Positions 6,347 to 14,964 of a stretch of 36,262 bases of DNA are shown one piece after another; position 1 is the stretch's first letter; each line of letters begins with the position of its first letter. A model generated the notes under the pieces. The model ran no database searches and was not told where the DNA came from. It saw only the letters and a program-made list of their open reading frames with translations. A program made the translations under genes and the position numbers. Source of the DNA: Acidimicrobiaceae bacterium (GTDB lineage: Bacteria > Actinomycetota > Acidimicrobiia > Acidimicrobiales > Bog-793); contig DAHXNN010000215.1 in NCBI GenBank assembly GCA_027365385.1, positions 1 to 36,262 on the forward strand, written 5' to 3'.

Positions 6347-8458
6347 TCAGCTTGCCGAGGATGACAACGCGACCGGTTCGTCGGTCGGGCTCTGGAGGGG
6401 GAAGTGGCACGCAGCGGCGTGACCGGAGCCGAACGACTGCATCGGCGGCTCCTTCTCGGCGCAGATCGACTGGGCGAGCGGGCAGCGCGTCCGGAACCTG
6501 CAGCCGCTCGGCGGGTCGATAGCGGAGGGCAGCTCTCCCCTGACAGCCTGTCCGCGCCTGCCGTGGGCGAGCCCTGGGTCCGGCACGGGGATGGTGTCGA
6601 TGAGCCCTTGGGTGTACGGGTGCGCAGCCCGCCGGTAGACGTCGTCCGCCGCGCCGACCTCGACGAGCTTTCCGAGGTACATCACGCCGATGCGCGTCGC
6701 GAGGTAGCGGACCACTGCGAGGTCGTGGGAGATGACGATGTACGCGAGGTTGTGCTCGCGCTGCAGGCTGCGCATCAAGTTCAAGATCTGTGCCTGGATC
6801 GAGACGTCGAGCGCCGAGACGGGCTCGTCTGCGACGATGAGGCGCGGCTGGAGGGCGAGCGCCCGTGCGAAGCCGATCCGCTGGCGCTGGCCCCCGGAGA
6901 ACTCGTGCGGGTAGAGCTCGATCGCCCGCCTGGGCAGGCCCACCTCGTCGAGGAGCTGTTCGACGCGCCTGCGCCGCTCGGACCGGTTCCCGATCTTCTG
7001 CACGACGAGTGGCTCCTCGACGATGCTGCCGACGCGCATGCGCGGGTCAAGCGAGGAGTACGGGTCCTGGAACATGAGCTGGAGGTCGCGTCGCTTGCGC
7101 CGGAGCGCGGCGCCACGCATCGTCGCGAGGTCGTCGCCGGCGAAGCGGATCGCACCGACGGTCGGGCGCTCGAGCGCGACGACGAGACGGCCGATCGTCG
7201 TCTTGCCGCAACCCGACTCGCCGACGAGGCCGAACGTCTCGCCTTCGTGCACCGCGAACGAGACGTCCGAGACGGCGTGGACGGCTCCCCTGTGGCGGGC
7301 GAAGACGGCGCCCGAGCTGACGGGGTACTCCTTCACGACGTGGTCGACCTCGACGAGCACGCTCGTCGAGGTCTCGGGCTCGTCGCCGGCCCAGCGTGCC
7401 GGGGCAGGCGCGCGCGCCGGCCCGTCTCCCTGCGTGCCCGTCAGGCCGACGGGGTGGAAGCACGCGTAGCGGTGATCCGTGCCCGCGTGCTCGCCGGCGT
7501 CTGCGAGCGGTGGCTCCTCGCTCGCGCAGACCTCGGTCGCGTACCGGCACCGTGCCCGGAACCTGCAGCCCGACGGCGGGCTCGAAAGGTCGGGCGGGAG
7601 GCCGGGGATCGAGAACAGCGGGCGGGCACGGTCCTGGTCGAGTCGCGGGATCGACTCGAACAGTGCCTCGGAGTACGGGTGGCGCATGGCGGCGAACAGC
7701 TCGCCGGTCGGAGCCGCCTCGATGATCTTGCCCGCGTACATGACCATGACGTGGCTCGTCCGGGCGGCGATGACGCCCATGTCGTGGGTGATGAGGATGA
7801 CGGCCATCCGTAGCCGCTCGCGCAGCTCGTCGATCAGATCGAGGATCTGGGCCTGGATCGTCACGTCGAGAGCGGTCGTCGGCTCGTCGGCGATAAGGAG
7901 CTTCGGCTCGCACGCGAGCGCCATCGCGATCATGACGCGCTGGCGGAGGCCACCGGAGAGCTGGTGGGGGTAGTAGTCGAGCCGCTCCGCGGGGCGGGGC
8001 ATGCCGACGAGGTTGAGCACCTCGAGGGCACGCTCGCGTGCCTGCCTCTTCGTGGCGCCTCGGTGGAGCACGACAGGCTCAGCGATCTGACGACCGATCG
8101 TCCACGTCGGGTTGAGCGACGTCATCGGGTCCTGGAAGATCATCCCGACCTCGTTGCCCCGGACCTTTTGCATCTCGCTCTCGCCGAGGGGCACGACGTC
8201 TCGACCGAGGAGCCGGACGCTGCCCGCAGTGACGTGGCCGACGCTCGGCAGCAGCTTCATGATCGACAGCCCGGCCGTCGACTTCCCGCAGCCGGACTCG
8301 CCGACCAGCCCGACGCACTCACCCGCACCGACGGCGAAGGAGATCCCGTCGACCGCCCGGACGTTCGCCTTTCGCAGGTGGAACTCGGTGCACAGCCCAT
8401 CGACCTCGAGGACGGGCCCCTTGGCCGCGGGCGGGCTGCCGGCGCTGCGATCGGGCAT
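6347..8458 (-). CDS. fused double ATPase of a peptide-type ABC importer (DppD-DppF in one chain)
   Basis: 703 residues holding two complete ABC ATPases, most likely the energy unit for the DppBC permeases beside it. NBD1: Walker A GESGCGKST (53-61), Q-loop FQDPMTSLNP, signature LSGGLRQR, Walker B LLIADEPTTALD. NBD2: Walker A GESGCGKTT near residue 410, FQDPYSSLDP, signature FSGGQRQR, Walker B LIVADEPVSALD. Each half ends in an oligopeptide-transport C-terminal domain with four Cys (GCRFRARC...VC...C and GCRFRTRC...IC...C), a metal or Fe-S type cluster site in this family. ATG 8458 is preferred over GTG 8485 because GGGAGG lies nine bases before it. The fusion and the opposite orientation to dppBC are unusual for Dpp operons, though fused versions exist in actinobacteria. 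Confidence 0.94.
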   Translation of the reverse strand: MPDRSAGSPPAAKGPVLEVDGLCTEFHLRKANVRAVDGISFAVGAGECVGLVGESGCGKSTAGLSIMKLLPSVGHVTAGSVRLLGRDVVPLGESEMQKVRGNEVGMIFQDPMTSLNPTWTIGRQIAEPVVLHRGATKRQARERALEVLNLVGMPRPAERLDYYPHQLSGGLRQRVMIAMALACEPKLLIADEPTTALDVTIQAQILDLIDELRERLRMAVILITHDMGVIAARTSHVMVMYAGKIIEAAPTGELFAAMRHPYSEALFESIPRLDQDRARPLFSIPGLPPDLSSPPSGCRFRARCRYATEVCASEEPPLADAGEHAGTDHRYACFHPVGLTGTQGDGPARAPAPARWAGDEPETSTSVLVEVDHVVKEYPVSSGAVFARHRGAVHAVSDVSFAVHEGETFGLVGESGCGKTTIGRLVVALERPTVGAIRFAGDDLATMRGAALRRKRRDLQLMFQDPYSSLDPRMRVGSIVEEPLVVQKIGNRSERRRRVEQLLDEVGLPRRAIELYPHEFSGGQRQRIGFARALALQPRLIVADEPVSALDVSIQAQILNLMRSLQREHNLAYIVISHDLAVVRYLATRIGVMYLGKLVEVGAADDVYRRAAHPYTQGLIDTIPVPDPGLAHGRRGQAVRGELPSAIDPPSGCRFRTRCPLAQSICAEKEPPMQSFGSGHAAACHFPLQSPTDEPVALSSSAS

Positions 8459-8609
8459 TGCGTGCGACCTCCCGGTCCCGGGCACGCTTTCGTGGCGTGC
8501 GCCCTGGTCAGGTACGTGAGGCTAGCGCGCACCCCGCCGGCGGTCACGGATGGTAGCGACCGCAAAGCGCGCCGACCGGCCATTCGTGGTGCGCCGTGAG
8601 CTGCCGCGC

Positions 8610-8615
8610 TATCGT
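8610..8615 (+). promoter_or_regulatory. -10 element for a probably leaderless mihF transcript
   Basis: TATCGT (TAnnnT) ends eight bases before the mihF ATG, so transcription should begin on or next to the start codon. There is no SD before the ATG, which agrees with leaderless translation. No clear -35 is seen. The 165-base region 8459-8623 is divergent between the ATPase gene and mihF; AGGCTA at 8521 (TAGCCT on -) is a weak candidate for the other promoter. Confidence 0.45.
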
Positions 8616-8623
8616 ACCGGCTC

Positions 8624-8944
8624 ATGCCTCAACCTCCCAGCCTCACACCAGAACAGCGCAAGGCCGCGCTCGAGAAGGCCGCGAAGGCGCGCAAGGAGCG
8701 AGCCGAGATCAAGGACCACCTCAAGGCGGGGCGGACCACTCTCGCGACGCTGCTCGGCCAGGCGGACAAGGACGACATCGTCGGGAAGATGAAGGTCCTC
8801 GCGGTCCTCGAGTCGCTTCCCGGCACGGGCAAGGTAAAGGCCCGGCGCCTCATGGAGCAGGTCGGCATCAGCGAGACCCGCCGACTCCAAGGCCTCGGCG
8901 CCAAGCAGCGCGACTCCCTCCTCGAGGCGGTGGAGCGGCCCTGA
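8624..8944 (+). CDS. mihF: actinobacterial integration host factor (mIHF)
   Basis: 106 residues, a small basic DNA-binding nucleoid protein that, in the mycobacterial and Streptomyces families, bends DNA and shapes transcription. It shows the family pattern: a charged N-terminal helix (PEQRKAALEKAAKARKERAE), then the helix-two-turn-helix core with VLAVLESLPGTGKVKARRLM and GLGAKQRDSLLEAVE. It lies directly before gmk, as in Mycobacterium tuberculosis. The ATG has no SD but a -10 close upstream. Its stop codon is shared with the probable CTG start of gmk (CTGA). Confidence 0.95.
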   Translation: MPQPPSLTPEQRKAALEKAAKARKERAEIKDHLKAGRTTLATLLGQADKDDIVGKMKVLAVLESLPGTGKVKARRLMEQVGISETRRLQGLGAKQRDSLLEAVERP

Positions 8945-9486
8945 TCCTCGTCGTCTTCGGCCCCGGAGGGGTCGGGAAGGGGACGGTCATCAGAAGGCTC
9001 GTCGCGCGCGATCCGCAGCTCTGGCTCTCGAGGTCCTGGACGACGAGAGCCAGGCGGCCCGGTGAGGACGAAGGCGCCTACACGTTCGTGGACAAGGACA
9101 CGTTCCTCGAGCGTGTGGCAGCAGGGGGCTTCCTCGAGTGGGCGACGGTGCTCGGGGAGCACTACGGTACGCCGACCCCAGACGCACCTCCGGGCCACGA
9201 CGTGGTCCTCGAGATCGACGTCCAAGGTGCCTCGCAGGTGCTCGAACGCTGCGACGGTGTCGTCGCTGTGCTGCTCGTTCCTCCGTCCCGTGCCGAGCAG
9301 GAGCAACGCTTGCGCAGGCGCGGCGACAGGCCGGAGCACGTCGAAGGTCGCCTCGAGCTCGGCGCGCACGAGATCGAGCGCGGGCGCCAGCTCGCCCACG
9401 CCGTCGTCGTCAACGACGACCTCGAGCGGGCTGTCGAGGAGCTTGCGGCTATAGTCGCAAATGCCCGTCGCGAGACGGATTCGTAA
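8941..9486 (+). CDS. gmk: guanylate kinase, probable CTG start
   Basis: 181 residues; ATP-dependent phosphorylation of GMP to GDP. Features: P-loop GPGGVGKGT (7-15), the GMP-binding block [33 protein letters not shown], and the LID arginines in RRRGDR. The family begins four to six residues before the P-loop, and the only possible start there is CTG 8941, reading [14 protein letters not shown] lies five bases upstream, and the start overlaps the mihF TGA as CTGA. No ATG, GTG or TTG occurs in frame before residue 50, and earlier starts would lie deep in mihF. Slightly shorter than the E. coli enzyme (207). Confidence 0.92.
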   Translation: MILVVFGPGGVGKGTVIRRLVARDPQLWLSRSWTTRARRPGEDEGAYTFVDKDTFLERVAAGGFLEWATVLGEHYGTPTPDAPPGHDVVLEIDVQGASQVLERCDGVVAVLLVPPSRAEQEQRLRRRGDRPEHVEGRLELGAHEIERGRQLAHAVVVNDDLERAVEELAAIVANARRETDS

Positions 9487-9505
9487 GCGCGCCCGAAGGA
9501 GCATG

Positions 9506-9880
9506 ATGGCCGAGCCACGTAGCACGATGATCGACCCGCCGATCGAGAGCTTGCTCGACAAGGTGGACTCGAAGTTCACGCTCGTGACGCTCGCCTCGAA
9601 GCGCGCTCGCCAGATCAACTCCTACTTCAACCAGCTTGGCGAGGGGCTCGGCGCGATCGTGCCTCCCCAGGTCGCATCGGTCGCGCGCAAGCCGTTGTCC
9701 ATCGCGCTCGAGGAGATCGCCGCAGGCAAGGTGCGGTCCGGCGAGCCCGAGCCCGAGGTCGACGGAGCGGACGGCGCAGCCAAGCAGGACGAGGGGGCGA
9801 GGGGTGAGGTCGTCGTCAGCCTGGTCGAGGTCGAGGTCGAGGTCGAGGTCGACGCGGCGCCGGTCGACGCGGAGCAGTAG
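9506..9880 (+). CDS. rpoZ: RNA polymerase omega subunit
   Basis: 124 residues. Omega helps fold and hold the beta' subunit in RNA polymerase. The core is [29 protein letters not shown], followed by the actinobacterial extension with [21 protein letters not shown] at 9496-9501 favours ATG 9506 (spacing four) over ATG 9503 (spacing one) or the track start at 9461, which lies in gmk. The C-terminal tail is acidic and ends in a Val-Glu repeat encoded by a GTCGAG hexamer array. It sits between gmk and coaBC, the common actinobacterial position. Confidence 0.93.
   Translation: MAEPRSTMIDPPIESLLDKVDSKFTLVTLASKRARQINSYFNQLGEGLGAIVPPQVASVARKPLSIALEEIAAGKVRSGEPEPEVDGADGAAKQDEGARGEVVVSLVEVEVEVEVDAAPVDAEQ
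9824..9853 (+). repeat. hexanucleotide repeat (GTCGAG)x4 plus GTCGAC in rpoZ
   Basis: Five units, the last with one change, encode the [10 protein letters not shown] tail of omega. In the +1 frame the same bases read SRSRSRSR, which lengthens the shadow ORF that runs into coaBC. Confidence 0.9.
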
Positions 9881-9923
9881 GGCGATCGCAGGCGGCGAGG
9901 AGGACGGCTCGCACCTCGACGTC

Positions 9924-11201
9924 CTGCATGGCGCACGTGTCGTCCTCGGCGTCACGGGGGGGATAGCGGCGTACAAGGCGGTTGAGGTGTTGCGCCGGCT
10001 CGTCGACCATGGCGCGCACGTGGTCCCCGTGCTCACCGAGGCGGCGACGCACTTCGTCGGCGAAGCCACGTTCTCCGCCCTCGCGTCGGAGCCCGTCGAG
10101 ATGGAGCTCTTCGGCGGGGTGACGCCGATCCCGCACACCCGGCTGGGACGGCAGGCGGACGTCATCGTCGTGGCGCCTGCGACAGCACGGGTGATCGGCG
10201 AGTACGCAGCCGGGATCTCGGCGGACCTTCTCGGCGCAACCCTTCTCGCGACGAGGGCTCCTGTCGTCCTCTGCCCTGCGATGCACACGGAGATGTGGGA
10301 GCACCCTGCGGTACGTGACAACGTCGCGACTCTCCGGTGCCGTGGTGTCCACGTCGTCGAGCCGGAGAGTGGCCGCCTCGCCGGCGGTGACGTCGGGGAG
10401 GGCCGGCTCGCGGACCCGGCACGCATCGTCGCCGCGGTGGCCGAAGTGCTCGCCGCGCGAGGTCGAGCCATCCCGGAGCCGCGCTCGGATCTCGCAGGGC
10501 TCGTCGTCCTCGTCACGGCCGGGGGAACGAGGGAGCCGATCGATCCGGTCCGCTACATCGCCAACCGCTCCTCGGGCCGGCAGGGCCACGCACTCGCGGA
10601 GGTCGCGGCCCAGCGCGGCGCCACTGTCGTGCTCGTCAGCGCGTCGGAGCTCCCACCGCCCCCGGGAGTCACGACCGTCCACGTGGAGACCGCGGCCGAG
10701 CTTGCCGAGGCGGTGCTCGAGCGATCCGGCTCCGCCGACGTCGTCGTCATGGCGGCAGCGGTCGCCGACTTCCGTCCTGTCGCCGTGTCGGCCTCCAAGA
10801 TCCACAAGAGCGACGGCGTGCCGGAGATCCATCTCGAGCCGACGCTCGACGTCCTCGCCGAGCTCGGCCGGCGCCGCCAACCTGGCCAGGTGGTCGTCGG
10901 CTTCGCCGCCGAGACCGGCGAGGCGCTCGAGCGGGGGCGAGCGAAGCTCGTCGCGAAGGGGGCCGACCTCGTCGTCGTGAACGACGTGACCACGCCTGGC
11001 GCCGGCTTCGGTCACGAGACGAACGCGGTGACGCTGCTCTACGCGTCCGGTGCGACCCTCGAGGTGCCGTGCGCGCCGAAGCGTACGATTGCCGCTGCAG
11101 TCCTCGACGCCGTCACGGCGATCAGGCGCGACGACGCGCCCGTGCCATTCCCCGACGCCGGTGCTCGTGGCCCCGGACACGACGAAGGAGCAGTCAGGTG
11201 A
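9924..11201 (+). CDS. coaBC: bifunctional phosphopantothenoylcysteine decarboxylase / phosphopantothenate-cysteine ligase
   Basis: 425 residues; two consecutive steps of coenzyme A synthesis. The CoaC flavoprotein half begins [20 protein letters not shown], with the active His in TPIPHTRLG (H71) and the PAMHTEMW motif (actinobacterial form of PAMN). The CoaB half has [38 protein letters not shown] and KIHK. The Cys of the E. coli ACGD substrate flap is Gly here (LAGGD). The frame is open far upstream through rpoZ, but CTG 9924 gives [10 protein letters not shown], matching the usual N-terminus; there is no good SD at that distance. GTG 9804, inside rpoZ, is the alternative and would add an Arg/Ser repeat. 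The stop overlaps metK as GTGA. Confidence 0.93.
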   Translation: MHGARVVLGVTGGIAAYKAVEVLRRLVDHGAHVVPVLTEAATHFVGEATFSALASEPVEMELFGGVTPIPHTRLGRQADVIVVAPATARVIGEYAAGISADLLGATLLATRAPVVLCPAMHTEMWEHPAVRDNVATLRCRGVHVVEPESGRLAGGDVGEGRLADPARIVAAVAEVLAARGRAIPEPRSDLAGLVVLVTAGGTREPIDPVRYIANRSSGRQGHALAEVAAQRGATVVLVSASELPPPPGVTTVHVETAAELAEAVLERSGSADVVVMAAAVADFRPVAVSASKIHKSDGVPEIHLEPTLDVLAELGRRRQPGQVVVGFAAETGEALERGRAKLVAKGADLVVVNDVTTPGAGFGHETNAVTLLYASGATLEVPCAPKRTIAAAVLDAVTAIRRDDAPVPFPDAGARGPGHDEGAVR

Positions 11202-12391
11202 GCAGCTACACGTTCACGTCGGAGTCGGTCACGGAGGGCCATCCCGACAAGATGGCCGACCAGATCTCCGACGCGGTCCTCGACGCGATCCTCGAGGCGG
11301 ACCCCTCGGGTCGGGTCGCATGCGAGACGCTGCTCACGACGGGCCTCGTCTGCGTCGCCGGAGAGATCACGACGACTGCCTATGTCGACATCCCGCGCAT
11401 CGTCCGCTCGACGATCTGTGACATCGGCTACGACCGGGAAGAGTTCGGCTTCGACGGGAACACGTGTGGCGTCATCGTCTCGATCGGCGAGCAGTCGCCC
11501 GACATCGACCAGGGCGTGACCCGGGCGCTCGAGGCACGTAGCGGCACCTCCGGCGAGGATCTGCTCTCCGGGCAGGGGGCCGGCGACCAGGGGATGATGT
11601 TTGGCTTCGCGTGCGACGAGACGCCGGACCTCATGCCACTGCCGATCTGGCTCGCGCACCGCCTCGCCCAGCGCCTCTCCGAGGTGCGGCGCGCGGGCGT
11701 GCTCCCGTACCTCCGGCCGGACGGCAAGACACAGGTCTCCATCCGCTACGTGGACGGCCGTCCCGTCCAGCTGGACACCGTCCTCGTCTCGACGCAGCAC
11801 AAGCCTGGTATCGACCTCGAGACGCTCCTCCTACCGGACCTAGTCGACCACGTCATCCGCCCGCTGCTCCCACCAGACCTCGACACAGCGGGCCACCGCG
11901 TCCTCGCGAATCCGACGGGTCGCTTCGAGATCGGTGGCCCGCGCGCGGACGCCGGGTTGACGGGTCGCAAGATCATCGTCGACACCTACGGCGGCGCCGC
12001 CCGTCATGGCGGGGGAGCGTTCTCCGGCAAGGACCCGTCGAAGGTCGACCGCTCGGCTGCCTACGCGGCGCGCTGGGTGGCGAAGCACGTCGTGGCATCC
12101 GGCGCCGCCCGGCGCTGTGAGATCCAGGTGGCGTACGCGATCGGCGTCGCCCGGCCCGTGTCGCTCATGGTCGAGACCTTCGGGACCGAGGTGGTCGACC
12201 CGGCACGTATCGCCGCTGCGGTCGACGAGCTGTTCGACCTGCGCCCCGCAGCGATCATCCGTGACCTCGACCTACGCCGGCCGATCTACCGCCGGACCGC
12301 TGCCTACGGCCACTTCGGCCGAGCGGACAAGGAGTTCTCCTGGGAGGCGACGCCCCGGGTCGACGACCTGCGCCGGGCGCTCGCGCTCTAG
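11198..12391 (+). CDS. metK: S-adenosylmethionine synthetase
   Basis: 397 residues; makes S-adenosylmethionine from methionine and ATP. Motifs: [11 protein letters not shown] at the N-terminus, [12 protein letters not shown], and [19 protein letters not shown] with the substrate and metal residues. The GTG start at 11198 overlaps the coaBC stop as GTGA and is preceded by AAGGAG at a spacing of about eight. The track's longer frame from 11069 lies within coaBC. Full length and intact. Its position between coaBC and priA is the standard actinobacterial order. Confidence 0.97.
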   Translation: MSSYTFTSESVTEGHPDKMADQISDAVLDAILEADPSGRVACETLLTTGLVCVAGEITTTAYVDIPRIVRSTICDIGYDREEFGFDGNTCGVIVSIGEQSPDIDQGVTRALEARSGTSGEDLLSGQGAGDQGMMFGFACDETPDLMPLPIWLAHRLAQRLSEVRRAGVLPYLRPDGKTQVSIRYVDGRPVQLDTVLVSTQHKPGIDLETLLLPDLVDHVIRPLLPPDLDTAGHRVLANPTGRFEIGGPRADAGLTGRKIIVDTYGGAARHGGGAFSGKDPSKVDRSAAYAARWVAKHVVASGAARRCEIQVAYAIGVARPVSLMVETFGTEVVDPARIAAAVDELFDLRPAAIIRDLDLRRPIYRRTAAYGHFGRADKEFSWEATPRVDDLRRALAL

Positions 12392-12399
12392 CGGCCGAG

Positions 12400-14322
12400 G
12401 TGGGCGCGGGCCGTCCGGCCGGCGCCGAGCAGGTGCGGGTCGCCCGGGTCGTGCCGGACGTCACGGGCGTCGATCGCCAGTTCGACTACTCGGTGCCCGA
12501 CGAGCTGCGCGCGAGCGTCGTCGTGGGTTCGATCGTGCGCGTCCCGCTCCAGGGGCGGCGCGTCCGCGGCTGGGTGGTCGCGACGAGCGAGGTGCCGACG
12601 ACGACGGTCCCGTTGCGCGACGTCGTGGAGGTCGTCTCCCTGGGACCGTCACCCGAGGTCGTCGCGGCCGCCGGCGTCGCGGCGTGGCGCTATGCGGGCA
12701 GGATGCGCCCGCTGCTCGTCGCCGCGTCTCCGCCCCGCATCGTCCGGGCACTGCCTTGCCCGGGCGCCGGTGTCGCGACGAGCGCCGTAGCACCGCTCCA
12801 CGTGCGGGCCGTCGTCCCTTCGCCGGCTCTCGCCGCAGCAGCGCTCGCGGCAGTCGGATCGCACCGGGCAGTCGTCCGACTTCCGCCGCTCGCGTCCCGG
12901 CTCGAGCTGGTGCTCGCCGTGCTCGGAGCGTCGGCGCGCCACCGGCCCACCGGTGACGCGCTCGTGCTCGTCCCGGAGCGTCGTGACGCGGAGATCCTCA
13001 CGCGCCGGCTCGCCCGTCTCGACTACGACGTCGCGCTCCATCCTGACGACTGGGCGGGAGCCGCGGCTGGCGGACGGGTCGTCGTCGGGACGCGGACCGC
13101 TGCGTTCGCTACGACGCGGAGCCTCGCCGTGGTGCTCGTCCTCGACGCGCATGCACAAGCCTACGTCGAGCAGCGCAGCCCGACCTGGGACGCGACGGTG
13201 GTCGTCGCCGAGCGCGCGGAGCGAGCGGGTGTGCCGTGCGTCCTCGCGTCGCCCTGCCCGACCGTCGACCACCTCGCCTGGGGTGAGCTCGTCGCGCTTC
13301 CCCGGGCGGTCGAGCGGTCGGGCTGGCCGCCAGTCCAGGTGCTCGACCGACGGGGCGAGGATCCGCGGTCGGGCCTCTACTCGCCGCTCCTCGCGCCGCT
13401 GCTCACGGCGGCGGTCGACTCCCGCCCCGACATCCCGGCGGTCTGCGTGCTCAACCGGACGGGACGGGCGCGTCTGCTCGCCTGTGGCTCCTGCGGTGCC
13501 GTCGTCGCCTGCGAGCGCTGCGCAGCCGCCCTGCTGCAGCGGCACCGCCCCGCGCCGGGCGAGACGGCCGAGCTCGACTGCCCCCGCTGCGCGGCGACAG
13601 GACCCGCTCTGTGCCGCATGTGTGGCTCGACGCGCCTCAAACTCCTGCGTGCAGGTGTCGGGCGCGTCGCCGAGGAGCTGGGCGCGCTGACGGGCCGGAA
13701 GGTCGCCGAGGTGAGCGGCCGGCCGCACGCCACGGACCATTCGGCCCGTGGCGCATTGACCCGCGGCGACCAGGCTCACGGCGACCAGGCTCACGGCGAC
13801 CAGGCTGGCGCGGCCGTCCTCGTCGGCACGCAGGCCGTTCTCCACCGTGTGCGCGCCGCGTCCGTCGTCGTCTTCCTCGACCTCGACCAGGAGCTCCTCG
13901 CGCCTCGCTACCGGGCCGCGGAGCAGGCGCTCGCGCTCGTCGCTCTCGCATCCCGGCTCGTCGGCAACGCGGGCCGGGCAGCCGGCGCGGCAGCTGCGGC
14001 GCGCGTCGTGCTCCAGACGCGCCTTCCGGACCACGAGGTCGTCCGGGCAGCGGTTCACGCGGACCCCGGCATCGTGTCGGCGGCCGAGTCCCTCCGGCGA
14101 GACGCCCTCGGGCTGCCACCGGCTCGAGCGCTGGCACGCCTGTCAGGTCCGGGAGCGGGCGCGTTCGCGGAGGCGCTCGACGGGATCGCCGAGATCGCGG
14201 CGGACAGCGGCGGCCGCTTCCTCGTGCGCGCGGCGGACTCCGCCGCGCTCGCCGGGGCGCTCGCCGCGACGGGGCTGCTCGGCTCCGGGACGAGGATCGA
14301 GGTCGACCCACGCGACGCCTGA
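12400..14322 (+). CDS. priA: PriA-type primosomal protein without helicase motifs
   Basis: 640 residues. The N-terminal 3' DNA-end binding domain ([19 protein letters not shown]) and the zinc-binding block ([13 protein letters not shown], then CPRC and CRMC) are clear. The ATPase is degenerate: no Walker A GxGKT is present where the helicase lobe 1 should be, and the DEEH box reads VLDAHA. This is the known actinobacterial form of PriA, likely to act as a DNA-binding scaffold in replication restart rather than as a helicase. In lobe 2 a 15-bp repeat (GDQAH units) has expanded near residue 457. GTG 12400 follows metK after eight bases with a weak GGCCGAG. Very Ala/Arg/Val rich. Confidence 0.9.
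   Translation: MGAGRPAGAEQVRVARVVPDVTGVDRQFDYSVPDELRASVVVGSIVRVPLQGRRVRGWVVATSEVPTTTVPLRDVVEVVSLGPSPEVVAAAGVAAWRYAGRMRPLLVAASPPRIVRALPCPGAGVATSAVAPLHVRAVVPSPALAAAALAAVGSHRAVVRLPPLASRLELVLAVLGASARHRPTGDALVLVPERRDAEILTRRLARLDYDVALHPDDWAGAAAGGRVVVGTRTAAFATTRSLAVVLVLDAHAQAYVEQRSPTWDATVVVAERAERAGVPCVLASPCPTVDHLAWGELVALPRAVERSGWPPVQVLDRRGEDPRSGLYSPLLAPLLTAAVDSRPDIPAVCVLNRTGRARLLACGSCGAVVACERCAAALLQRHRPAPGETAELDCPRCAATGPALCRMCGSTRLKLLRAGVGRVAEELGALTGRKVAEVSGRPHATDHSARGALTRGDQAHGDQAHGDQAGAAVLVGTQAVLHRVRAASVVVFLDLDQELLAPRYRAAEQALALVALASRLVGNAGRAAGAAAAARVVLQTRLPDHEVVRAAVHADPGIVSAAESLRRDALGLPPARALARLSGPGAGAFAEALDGIAEIAADSGGRFLVRAADSAALAGALAATGLLGSGTRIEVDPRDA
13765..13809 (+). repeat. 15-bp tandem repeat x3 inside priA
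   Basis: GGCGACCAGGCTCAC occurs twice perfectly and a third time as GGCGACCAGGCTGGC. It encodes [15 protein letters not shown] in a loop of the degenerate second helicase lobe. Confidence 0.9.
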
Positions 14323-14337
14323 GCGCCGCCGACCTGC

Positions 14338-14365
14338 TATCCTTCGCCCGTCGGCTGCGGCCGAC
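14338..14365 (+). promoter_or_regulatory. rpsO promoter -10 and leader hairpin
   Basis: TATCCT (14338-14343) fits TAnnnT. It is followed by GTCGGC-TGCG-GCCGAC (14350-14365), a 6-bp stem with a four-base loop at the start of a leader of about 115 bases before rpsO. S15 commonly represses its own mRNA through leader structures, so this is a candidate autoregulatory site; I cannot show the S15-binding junction by eye. Confidence 0.4.
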
Positions 14366-14464
14366 CTGGCTGTGGCATCCGCCCGGCCGGACCCGCGTCC
14401 TCCCGGTGCCGGGGCAGCTGCCCGAGCACCTGGCGCACGAGATCAGCGAAGGTCTGCACCGCGC

Positions 14465-14722
14465 ATGCCCGACAAGACGGCGACGATCGCCCAGTACCGC
14501 CTCCACGAGACGGACACCGGCTCCCCCGAGGTCCAGATCGCGATCATCACGGAGCGGATCAATCACCTGACCGAGCATCTTCGCTCGCACAAGGGCGACC
14601 ACCACACCCGTCGCGGGCTGATGAAGCTCATCGGCCACCGGCGTCGCCTGCTGGACTACGTGCGAGCGAACGACGTCGAGCGCTACCGGGGACTGATCGC
14701 GAGGCTCGGCATCCGCCGATAG
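14465..14722 (+). CDS. rpsO: 30S ribosomal protein S15
   Basis: 85 residues, close to the family's usual 89. S15 binds 16S rRNA in the central domain and helps form bridges to the large subunit. The conserved core is present: [19 protein letters not shown], then [15 protein letters not shown] and [12 protein letters not shown]. The ATG at 14465 was chosen from the family N-terminus; GAAGG about 12 bases before it is a weak SD. The track ORF beginning at 13847 is mostly a priA shadow. It is followed by pnp, the usual pair. Confidence 0.96.
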   Translation: MPDKTATIAQYRLHETDTGSPEVQIAIITERINHLTEHLRSHKGDHHTRRGLMKLIGHRRRLLDYVRANDVERYRGLIARLGIRR

Positions 14723-14750
14723 CGGAGCACGCCGCCCGCTCTGGCCCCCG

Positions 14751-14772
14751 GGTCCTCTGCGGGTCGAGGACC
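14751..14772 (+). promoter_or_regulatory. hairpin in the rpsO-pnp intergenic leader
   Basis: GGTCCTC pairs with GAGGACC over an 8-base loop. A second pairing, GGCCAG (14898-14903) with CTGGCC (14927-14932), lies just before the pnp SD. The whole 242-base gap 14723-14964 has no ORF and is GC-rich and foldable. pnp leaders are often processed by RNase III and PNPase, and actinobacterial pnp leaders are known to carry a conserved RNA motif (Actino-pnp). Whether this is that motif needs a covariance-model search. Confidence 0.4.
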
Positions 14773-14964
14773 GCCGGGTCGCGGAAGCTGCCCGGCTGCA
14801 CATAGGGCAGCGCCGGACCTCCCGGAGTCCGACGAAGCGCCGCCCGTCGACAGCCAAGCAGCGCCCGCGGGCGCCAGCTGCCAGTCGCCGGGTCCTCGGC
14901 CAGCTCGGGTGCCCGACCACTGGGAACTGGCCGGTGCGGGTGCCAACGAGCACCTAGGAGTGAC

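Noticed and set aside
6404-7813. 469-aa plus-strand ORF
   Set aside because: Antisense to the fused ATPase, whose motifs are intact; composition is Arg/Glu/Val rich with no domain.
9816-11180. 454-aa minus-strand ORF
   Set aside because: Shadow of coaBC; ends in an Arg-Pro repeat produced by the rpoZ hexamer array.
13765-13809. Short repeats in priA and ftsK as a CRISPR-like array
   Set aside because: Units are 15 bp, adjacent without spacers and in frame within coding sequence.
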